DNA from: Bacteroidota bacterium
GTDB lineage: Bacteria > Bacteroidota > Bacteroidia > Chitinophagales > Chitinophagaceae
Assembly: GCA_028877005.1 (NCBI GenBank)
Contig: JAGWPI010000151.1
Location: forward strand, 1 to 13,251
DNA length: 13,251 nucleotides
Direction: 5' to 3'
In this document: positions 7,385-13,251 of the stretch, piece by piece
How the letters are laid out: each line of letters opens with the position of its first letter
Numbering within the stretch: position 1 is the stretch's first letter
Translations under genes and position numbers: made by a program
The notes under the pieces: model-generated
The model's database searches: none
Told to the model about the DNA's origin: nothing
What the model saw: only the letters and a program-made list of their open reading frames with translations

Positions 7385-9070
7385 ATGTTAAAAAAGCATG
7401 TTGTATTATTTGTAATAGGGTTATGCATCTTTACTTATATTTTGGGAATGTTTTTAATTCCTTTAATGGATATTGATGCGGCGCAGTATGCATCTATATC
7501 AAGAGAAATGTTTGCTCGGCATAGTTTTTTGCAAGTTTATGATTTAGGTCATGATTATTTAGATAAACCACCCATGCTGTTTTGGTTATCGGGTCTTAGT
7601 ATGTTTATATTTGGCGTTCACGATTGGGCTTATCGATTACCTTCTGTTTTATTTTCTATTTTGGCCATTTATGCCACTTACCGATTGGCCTTATTATACT
7701 ATAAGAAAGAAATTGCTATGCTAAGTGCCATGGTATTGGCAGCTTCTCAGGCACTTTTTTTGATGAATCATGATGTAAGGGCAGACACTATGTTGATGGG
7801 CTGGGTTATATGCAGTATCTGGCAATTAGCTGAATGGTATATCTCACAAAAAAAAATTCATTTTATTCTTGCATTTATTGCCATAGCCGGAGGTATGCTT
7901 ACTAAAGGTCCTATTGCTTTTTTTGTTCCTGTTTTTGCATTTCTACCACATTTTGTTTTGCGCAGAGAATGGAAGCAATTATTTCGGTGGGAATATATAG
8001 TTGGTCTTTTTATTATTGCTTTATTGTTATTACCTATGAATATTGGCTTGTATCGGCAATTCGATATGCACCCGGGAAAAATAGTAGGTGGTAATTATAT
8101 CAAATCTGGATTGCGTTTTTATTACTGGACGCAAAGCTTTGGAAGATATACCGGTGAAAATACTAACAGAGAAATGAATCAATTTACTTTTTTATTACAG
8201 AATATGTTATGGAGTTTTTTACCATGGATAATTTTCTTTCTTATAGCATTGGTATTGGAAATAAAAACATTATTTCAACAAAAATTTACTCTATCTCATG
8301 AACAAGAATGGATTACAACCGGAGGGTTTATTTTAACTTATTGCGTTTTAGCCCGAAGCCAAGCCCAATTACCACATTATATTTTTGTTGTATTCCCATT
8401 TGCAGCCATTGTTACTGCAAAATTTTTATATGCTTTATTTTTTGAACATAAATGGCGGCATTTACGCCGAATTTTGGTACTGTTGCACTTATTTATTTTT
8501 ACCCTACTTTGGTTGGCATTAATTGCATTAATGGCATTTCCCTTTTCTGATATTCCTAAAATTGTAGCCACCTTATCTGCTCTTTGTTTGTTATTAATGT
8601 ACTCAATATTTTATTCAAAAAAATTACATTTTCATCGGGTACTTATTGTAGCTTTTTTTACCAGTATTGGAATAAATATATTTTTAAATACAGCATTTTA
8701 CCCGGCTTTATTGCAATATCAAATGGGCAATACAGCCGCCTCATTTATTAATACCAAACATATTGATAAATCGAAAGTAATTATAGCAGGTATTCACCCC
8801 GGCTATCCGCTTTATTTTTATGGGCAATATATATTTCCAGATACTTCAATTAATGGTTTAAAGGAAGGAGAAATCGCTATTACAAATGCAGATAGTTTGG
8901 CTTTAATTGAAAAAAAATTTCCTGATGCAATTGTGTTGCATAAGGGCGAAAATTTTCATGTTACACAATTAAATTTTGCTTTTTTAAATCCCGAAACCCG
9001 ATCTGCAGAATTACAGCATTATGCTATTGTAGATTTAACTTCTTCCTCCAAAAAAAATATTAAAAAGTAA
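7385..9070 (+). CDS. GT39/ArnT-like membrane glycosyltransferase
   Basis: A 561-residue protein with a large N-terminal multi-spanning part (about residues 5-450, roughly ten or more hydrophobic segments) and a C-terminal soluble-looking part (about 460-561). The N-terminal region has the ArnT/PMT-superfamily pattern: MDIDAAQYASISREM (28-42) in the first external loop, with D29 and D31 as candidate metal/catalytic acids, YLDKPPMLFWL (58-68), YRLPS (83-87), HDVRADTML (129-137) and MLTKGP (171-176). Enzymes of this fold transfer a sugar from a polyprenyl-phosphate donor to lipid A, protein or another acceptor outside the inner membrane; donor and acceptor here are unknown. AAGGA lies upstream at a plausible spacing for a ribosome site. 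Its last 11 bp overlap the 3' end of the convergent DUF6702 gene. It has no adjacent polymerase, flippase or other glycosyltransferase. Confidence 0.88.
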   Translation: MLKKHVVLFVIGLCIFTYILGMFLIPLMDIDAAQYASISREMFARHSFLQVYDLGHDYLDKPPMLFWLSGLSMFIFGVHDWAYRLPSVLFSILAIYATYRLALLYYKKEIAMLSAMVLAASQALFLMNHDVRADTMLMGWVICSIWQLAEWYISQKKIHFILAFIAIAGGMLTKGPIAFFVPVFAFLPHFVLRREWKQLFRWEYIVGLFIIALLLLPMNIGLYRQFDMHPGKIVGGNYIKSGLRFYYWTQSFGRYTGENTNREMNQFTFLLQNMLWSFLPWIIFFLIALVLEIKTLFQQKFTLSHEQEWITTGGFILTYCVLARSQAQLPHYIFVVFPFAAIVTAKFLYALFFEHKWRHLRRILVLLHLFIFTLLWLALIALMAFPFSDIPKIVATLSALCLLLMYSIFYSKKLHFHRVLIVAFFTSIGINIFLNTAFYPALLQYQMGNTAASFINTKHIDKSKVIIAGIHPGYPLYFYGQYIFPDTSINGLKEGEIAITNADSLALIEKKFPDAIVLHKGENFHVTQLNFAFLNPETRSAELQHYAIVDLTSSSKKNIKK

Positions 9071-9548
9071 AACTAACTGCATTCTGAGGATTATCTAATT
9101 TAAAACTTTTATCGAACCCATTATATGTAATATGATAAATATTTACTTGATTGGGTTGATAATCATATAGCAATGTTGAAATAATGTCTATTTTTTGAAT
9201 TGCTGTAATATGATCAATTTCAAAATAGCACCAAGCACTTTCTTGTTGAATTTCGTAACCAATATATTTTAAATGAACGGGTTGCTTATCAATTGTAATG
9301 TTTATCTTCTGTTTAATGTATTCTTGAACCATATTATTTACCTCAACTTTATTGGTAGGATGAGTAAGATCTACATTCTTATTAAAATGTTTTTTAAGCA
9401 CTTGTTCCAAATCATCTGTAAAAATTCTAATACTTACTTCAACTATCTTTTCTTTAGGATTGTGGTGTAAATCAATAACCGAAACATAAAAAGGATGCAT
9501 AGAAACAAAGTAGGTAAGTAGCATCCATTTATACAATATAGCAACCAT
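9060..9548 (-). CDS. DUF6702 family exported protein
   Basis: A 162-residue protein with a short hydrophobic N-terminus (about residues 2-16) directly before HPFYVS (18-23), the hallmark opening of DUF6702. Further landmarks are IFTDDLEQVLKKHF (42-55), GYEI (97-100), LLYDYQPNQVNI (126-137) and KLDNP (150-154). The function of this family is unknown. The leader suggests export to the periplasm or anchoring, although it is short for a signal peptide and no clean cleavage site stands out; Met9 and Met17 are alternative starts, but both would shorten or destroy the leader. In Bacteroidota this family is, to my recollection, often encoded near HupE/UreJ and M1 peptidase genes, as here. In this window it is divergent from them, with 49 bp between the start codons, and its stop overlaps the GT39 gene by 11 bp. 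Confidence 0.8.
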   Translation of the reverse strand: MVAILYKWMLLTYFVSMHPFYVSVIDLHHNPKEKIVEVSIRIFTDDLEQVLKKHFNKNVDLTHPTNKVEVNNMVQEYIKQKINITIDKQPVHLKYIGYEIQQESAWCYFEIDHITAIQKIDIISTLLYDYQPNQVNIYHITYNGFDKSFKLDNPQNAVSFTF

Positions 9549-9597
9549 TTATCTTAATTTTTTGGTAGTTACAAATGTCGGGATTAAATTGAACGCC

Positions 9598-10185
9598 ATG
9601 AGCAATTTTAATTTGTATTTTACTTTAGGAAGAGAACATATTGCCAATATTACTGCATTAGACCATATATTGTTTTTGGCTGCATTATGCACTCGTTATC
9701 AATTCTCTGATTGGAAAAAAATTCTAATTTTGATTACAGCTTTTACCATTGGTCATTCTGTAACCTTAGCCTTAAGTGTATTAAATGTGGTACATTTTTC
9801 TACTTTGTGGATAGAGTTTTTAATTCCTATTACTATTTTAATAACAGCAATTAGTAACTTGTTTGTAAAAAAATTTGTTTTCAAATCTAAATTCCCAGTC
9901 ATTTATTTCTTTGCCTTATTTTTTGGATTAATTCATGGCTTAGGATTTAGTAATTATTTAAAAAGTTTATTAGGAAAAAATCAAAACATTGTTTGGCAAT
10001 TATTTGCCTTTAACTGTGGCTTAGAGGTTGGGCAATTAATTATTGTTCTTATTATTTTAATCATTGCTTTTTTACTGGTACACCTGTTTAGAATAAGCCG
10101 AAGAGACTATCTGCTATTTTTGTCAGCCGCCATAATTGCCTTATCTTTAGAAATGAGTTTACAAAGACTACCTTTTCATATATAA
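9598..10185 (+). CDS. HupE/UreJ family membrane protein (putative Ni/Co permease-like)
   Basis: A 195-residue integral membrane protein with about six hydrophobic segments. Histidines and acids of the HupE/UreJ_2 type sit in or near them: GREHI (11-15), LDHILFL (21-27), GHS (52-54), GLIHGLGF (110-117) and NCGLEVGQ (139-146). Relatives have been linked to nickel or cobalt uptake for hydrogenase and urease, but no hydrogenase or urease gene is present, so the metal role is uncertain. I start at ATG 9598, which gives MSNFNLYFTLGREHI, close to the usual N-terminus. A longer reading beginning with TTG at 9562 adds 12 residues of no recognisable character and is less likely. The gene is 16 bp upstream of the M1 peptidase gene on the same strand, so the two are probably co-transcribed. 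Confidence 0.85.
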   Translation: MSNFNLYFTLGREHIANITALDHILFLAALCTRYQFSDWKKILILITAFTIGHSVTLALSVLNVVHFSTLWIEFLIPITILITAISNLFVKKFVFKSKFPVIYFFALFFGLIHGLGFSNYLKSLLGKNQNIVWQLFAFNCGLEVGQLIIVLIILIIAFLLVHLFRISRRDYLLFLSAAIIALSLEMSLQRLPFHI

Positions 10186-10201
10186 CTTTAACTATACTAA
10201 T

Positions 10202-12586
10202 ATGAGAAAATGTTTATTATTATTTTTTGCATGGTTGTTGATTAATGCTTTGCATGCACAAAACATTCAAAACAATCCCGGGTCCAATCATGGCAATAAG
10301 TTTGAACAATTGGGTACCATATTGCCAACTCCCAATGAATATAGAACTGCTAGTGGAGCACCCGGGCCAAAATACTGGCAACAAAGATGCGATTATGATA
10401 TTCAATGCACATTAGATGAAAAGAAATTACTACTAACCGGAACTGAAAATATTTCTTATTATAATAATTCACCCGATATATTAACCTATTTGTGGATTCA
10501 GTTAGATGAAAATGAACACAATAACTTACATAATGCCAATTATCAGGATGCAAATTATTTGAATAAACGAATGACGAATACCCAAATTTCTCGGTTAGAA
10601 ACATCAAAAGAAGATAATGGATATGGCGATAAAATTCATGCTGTAATTGATCTTTCTAGCGGAAAACCATTGCCTTACACCATTAATAAAACTATGATGC
10701 GTATTGATTTACCACAACCATTAAAACCCGGACAACAATTTAAGTTTAAAATAAACTGGAGCTATAAAATTTCAGATAGAATGCAAATGGGTGGCCGTGG
10801 GGGATACGAGTATTTTCCGGAAGATGGTAATTACCTTTTTACCATTACACAATGGTACCCCCGCTTGTGTGTGTATAGCGATTTTCAAGGTTGGCAAAAC
10901 CACCAGTTTACCGGTAGGGGAGAATTTGCATTAACGTTCGGAAACTTTAAAGTGCAAATGACGGTTCCTGCCGATCATATTGTTATGGCTACAGGAACTT
11001 GTCAAAATTATAATCAGGTACTTACTTCTAACCAATTATCTCGCTGGACTAAAGCCCAAACGGTAAAAGAACCTATAGAAATTGTTACTTTAGAAGAAGC
11101 GAAAAAAGCCGAAACCGGTAAATCTTCTGCTACCAAAACTTGGATATTTAATGCTCAAAACGTAAGAGATTTTGCCTGGACTTCTTCCCGTAAATTTATT
11201 TGGGATGCAATGCCTACATACATTGATGGCAAAAAAATAATGTGTATGAGTGCTTATGGCAAAGAGGCATACGGATTGTATCGAAAATTTTCAACTAAAG
11301 TAGTAGCACATACCATTAAAACATATTCAAAATTTTCTATCCCATATCCTTATCCGGTTGCACAAAGTATTGAGGCAAGCAATGGTATGGAATATCCCAT
11401 GATTTGTTTTAATTATGGCCGAACAGAAAAAGATGGCACTTACAGCGAGGCAGTTAAAAATGGTATGTTAGGGGTTATTATTCATGAAGTAGGACATAAT
11501 TTCTTCCCCATGATTGTAAATAGTGATGAACGCCAGTGGACATGGATGGATGAAGGGTTAAATAGCTTTGTAGAATATTTAACCGAAGAATTGTATGATA
11601 ACAAATTTCCATCTAGAAAAGGAGCTGCTTGGACTATTACTGATTATATGCGTTTACCAAAAGATCAGTTAGAACCAATTATGACCAATAGTGAGAATAT
11701 TGTTCAGTTTGGTCCTAATGCATATACCAAACCTGCCACCGGATTAAATATTTTGCGCGAAACAATTATGGGTCGCGAACTGTTTGATTTTGCATTTAGA
11801 GAATATGCAAGGCGTTGGGCATTTAAACATCCTACACCTGCCGATTTATTCCGCACAATGGAAGATGCCAGCGGAGAGGATTTGGACTGGTTTTGGAGGG
11901 GATGGTTTTATAGCACAGATCCCTGCGATATTGCAATTGATTCTGTAAAACATGCCGTGGTAAATGCTGCGTCAACCGGTATTATGCCACAAACTAATGG
12001 TGTTCGTTCCATTCCTTTGGCAAAACCGGCAGTGCCACAATTTGATGATATTTCAAAAATTCGCAATAGAGAAAATAATACTATTACCTTCTTAACAGAT
12101 GCAGATACCTCTTTACGCGATTTTTATTGGAAATATGATAGAGGTATTATTCCGTACGATTCCACTATTAGAGTAACATTACCCTCAAACGGTGCTACAG
12201 AACCATTTACCAGTGATGAATTAAAGCCTTATTTAGCCAAACATTTATATGAAGTAACATTTAGTAATAAAGGTGGCTTGGTAATGCCTATAATTCTACA
12301 ACTTACTTTTGAAGATGGTACTTCGGCTATTGAAAGAATACCCGCACAAATTTGGCGTAAAAATGAACATGAAGTAACCAAAGTTTTTGTAACCAATCAG
12401 CCGGTTAAGTCTATGCAATTAGATCCCTATCGAGAAACAGCTGACATAGATGTAAGTAATAATGAGTGGCCTAAGGTAACTGAACCAACAAAATTTGAGT
12501 TGTTTAAAGCAGGATTAATGAATAGAAGAAATCCCGTTACACCACCTAATCCAATGCAGGAAATAAAAATAGCTACTCAAAATTAA
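10202..12586 (+). CDS. M1 family (gluzincin) metallopeptidase, exported
   Basis: A 794-residue zinc aminopeptidase-type enzyme. Residues 1-19 form a signal peptide (Arg-Lys, hydrophobic core, LHA at the end), with likely cleavage before Q20, so it should act in the periplasm or outside. The N-terminal beta-rich part (about 60-300) is followed by the catalytic domain. GMEYP (395-399) stands where M1 enzymes have the GxMEN substrate-binding motif. The zinc motif HEVGH (428-432) is followed after exactly 18 residues by E451 in WMDEGLNSF, the complete HEXXH-x18-E signature. Y508 in NAYTKPA is the likely catalytic Tyr. The C-terminal quarter is not assigned and shows no obvious type IX secretion tail. 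The gene follows the HupE/UreJ gene by 16 bp and ends before a perfect terminator. The peptide substrate is unknown; the enzyme could equally be a general peptide scavenger. Confidence 0.93.
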   Translation: MRKCLLLFFAWLLINALHAQNIQNNPGSNHGNKFEQLGTILPTPNEYRTASGAPGPKYWQQRCDYDIQCTLDEKKLLLTGTENISYYNNSPDILTYLWIQLDENEHNNLHNANYQDANYLNKRMTNTQISRLETSKEDNGYGDKIHAVIDLSSGKPLPYTINKTMMRIDLPQPLKPGQQFKFKINWSYKISDRMQMGGRGGYEYFPEDGNYLFTITQWYPRLCVYSDFQGWQNHQFTGRGEFALTFGNFKVQMTVPADHIVMATGTCQNYNQVLTSNQLSRWTKAQTVKEPIEIVTLEEAKKAETGKSSATKTWIFNAQNVRDFAWTSSRKFIWDAMPTYIDGKKIMCMSAYGKEAYGLYRKFSTKVVAHTIKTYSKFSIPYPYPVAQSIEASNGMEYPMICFNYGRTEKDGTYSEAVKNGMLGVIIHEVGHNFFPMIVNSDERQWTWMDEGLNSFVEYLTEELYDNKFPSRKGAAWTITDYMRLPKDQLEPIMTNSENIVQFGPNAYTKPATGLNILRETIMGRELFDFAFREYARRWAFKHPTPADLFRTMEDASGEDLDWFWRGWFYSTDPCDIAIDSVKHAVVNAASTGIMPQTNGVRSIPLAKPAVPQFDDISKIRNRENNTITFLTDADTSLRDFYWKYDRGIIPYDSTIRVTLPSNGATEPFTSDELKPYLAKHLYEVTFSNKGGLVMPIILQLTFEDGTSAIERIPAQIWRKNEHEVTKVFVTNQPVKSMQLDPYRETADIDVSNNEWPKVTEPTKFELFKAGLMNRRNPVTPPNPMQEIKIATQN

Positions 12587-12650
12587 TTGTTCAATTTGCT
12601 ATCATTATTTACAAGCGTCTGTCTTATAAGGTTAGCCGCTTAATTTTATA

Positions 12651-12681
12651 AAAAAACCTCGATAAGATATCGAGGTTTTTT
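12651..12681 (+). terminator. Intrinsic terminator of the HupE/UreJ-M1 peptidase unit
   Basis: AAAAAACCTCGATA (12651-12664) pairs perfectly with TATCGAGGTTTTTT (12668-12681) around the 3-nt loop AGA. It is followed by GTTTG and lies 65 bases past the peptidase stop. The flanking A and T runs would allow it to work on either strand. Confidence 0.9.
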
Positions 12682-12732
12682 GTTTGTTGCCCTGCACGGA
12701 CATTTTTCGAACCATTTTATACCTGATTTAAC

Positions 12733-12777
12733 AAGACTCGCCAATCTTTTGACAGTATAAGATTTGGCGGGTCTTTT
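12733..12777 (+). terminator. Second strong hairpin with U-tract, upstream of the DUF1016 gene
   Basis: AAGACTCGCCAATCTT (12733-12748) pairs with 12759-12775 over 16 base pairs, with one G-U pair and one bulged T, around a 10-nt loop. A TTTTGTATTT tract follows from 12774. It has the form of an intrinsic terminator but sits after an already complete terminator and 53 bases before the DUF1016 start. It could therefore be a leftover terminator at a junction or a leader attenuator. Confidence 0.6.
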
Positions 12778-12830
12778 GTATTTATATGGTTTATAGAGTT
12801 TTAGGTAACCAATCAAAAAAGCGGAGCGTT

Positions 12831-13251
12831 ATGAATACTCTTGAAGGTTTATCGGAAGCAATCCAGGAAGCCAATACATTTTTTCTGAACAGGGTGCAGA
12901 AACAAGTCAATGTTGCTATGACACTTCGAAACTGGCTTATTGGAAGCTATATCGTGGAATATGAACAAAACGGAGAAGATAGGGCAACCTATGGCCAAAT
13001 GGTGTTGGAAACGCTCGCCGCCAGGTTAAAGCAACAAGGCTTAAAGGGTATGGGTGAAACCAACCTGAAACTCTTCCGGCAGCTTTACCAATTCTACCCC
13101 CAAATTCGTCAGACACTGTCTGACGAATTAAAAGGGTCTGATAGTCAGTCGGTTAGAATAGGTCAGATAGCGTCTGACGAATTGAATACCACTGACGGGA
13201 ACATAACTATATCGTCGAGCATTAAAATGAATGCGTCCCTGCTGATTAACA
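12831..13251 (+). CDS. DUF1016/YhcG-family protein, N-terminal part (predicted PD-(D/E)XK nuclease; cut by window edge)
   Basis: The frame is open from ATG 12831 to the window end (140 codons). Residues 5-95 match the helical DUF1016 N-terminal domain, with the family landmarks RNWLIGSYIVEYEQNGEDRATYG (33-55) and LAARLKQQGLKGMGETNLKLFRQLYQFYP (62-90). A linker follows with two related segments, QIRQTLSDEL (91-100) and IGQIASDEL (110-118). Family members carry a PD-(D/E)XK nuclease domain at the C-terminus, which lies outside this window, so it cannot be checked whether this copy is intact. GGAG at 12823-12826 is a clear Shine-Dalgarno-like site, unlike the other genes here. Codon use is richer in G/C than in the neighbours (29 of 60 bases G/C at 13021-13080, against 16 of 60 at 10501-10560), suggesting horizontal acquisition. 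DUF1016 genes are common in variable chromosomal regions; the cellular role is not firmly known. Confidence 0.87.
   Translation, partial: MNTLEGLSEAIQEANTFFLNRVQKQVNVAMTLRNWLIGSYIVEYEQNGEDRATYGQMVLETLAARLKQQGLKGMGETNLKLFRQLYQFYPQIRQTLSDELKGSDSQSVRIGQIASDELNTTDGNITISSSIKMNASLLIN
13103..13183. repeat. Cluster of GTCTGAC/GTCAGAC palindromes inside the DUF1016 linker
   Basis: AATTCGTCAGACA (13103-13115) and TGTCTGACGAATT (13117-13129) are perfect 13-bp inverted arms around one central base. GTCTGACGAATT (13118-13129) recurs exactly at 13172-13183. GTCAGA (13162-13167) and TCTGAC (13173-13178) form a further inverted pair with a 5-base spacer. All of it is translated, encoding the QIRQTLSDEL and IGQIASDEL segments. 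Confidence 0.85.

Noticed and set aside
9562..9597. TTG start giving a 207-residue HupE/UreJ protein
   Set aside because: ATG 9598 gives the N-terminus expected for the family. The extra 12 residues look like untranslated leader and no ribosome site supports the TTG.
10220..10607. Minus-strand ORFs of 61 and 85 codons
   Set aside because: They are shadows of the M1 peptidase gene, which has a signal peptide and complete zinc motif in the opposite strand.
13103..13183. CRISPR-like array
   Set aside because: The repeated units are short, palindromic, irregularly spaced and translated in one open frame. There are no regular spacers.

Overview
The window is about 13.2 kb of A+T-rich DNA (one counted 60-base line at 10501-10560 has 16 G/C). 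The gene content points to a Bacteroidota genome, probably of the Chitinophagales/Sphingobacteriales type. The pointers are the Bacteroidota-typical DUF6702 and HupE/UreJ_2 proteins, a Bacteroidota-style YraN and GlmM, few Shine-Dalgarno sequences, and several TAnnTTTG-like -7 boxes. I cannot name a species from the sequence alone.

Layout, left to right. (1) The left edge cuts a XerD-type tyrosine recombinase on the minus strand; its catalytic Tyr lies outside the window. (2) A cysteine-cluster (YkgJ-type) protein on plus converges on a YraN-family protein on minus, with A+T-rich hairpins between them. (3) manA (mannose-6-phosphate isomerase, plus) is followed by a DUF6580 membrane protein, closed by a strong bidirectional terminator. 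(4) Two minus-strand genes, a NifS/IscS-type cysteine desulfurase and a GlmM-type phosphohexose mutase, are separated by a terminator, so they are probably separate transcripts. (5) A 592-bp gene-free stretch contains a long-arm inverted repeat. (6) An ArnT-like GT39 membrane glycosyltransferase (plus) has its 3' end overlapping that of a minus-strand DUF6702 gene. (7) DUF6702 diverges from a plus-strand pair, HupE/UreJ_2 permease and exported M1 metallopeptidase, which ends in a perfect terminator. (8) The right edge changes in base composition (29 G/C in the 60 bases at 13021-13080) and enters the N-terminal half of a DUF1016 nuclease-family gene, preceded by a second strong hairpin.

Most of the window is core chromosome: chromosome dimer resolution, sugar-phosphate and peptidoglycan-precursor metabolism (manA, glmM), sulfur transfer, envelope glycosylation and periplasmic proteolysis. 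The least understood parts are the DUF6702/HupE-UreJ/M1 locus, the DUF6580 protein with an in-frame hydrophobic mini-ORF just upstream, the inverted repeat at 7068-7182, and the DUF1016 edge. That edge looks like accessory DNA and carries unusual palindromic repeats inside its coding sequence. I did not find a CRISPR array, RNA gene, complete insertion sequence or a clearly new multi-gene system.
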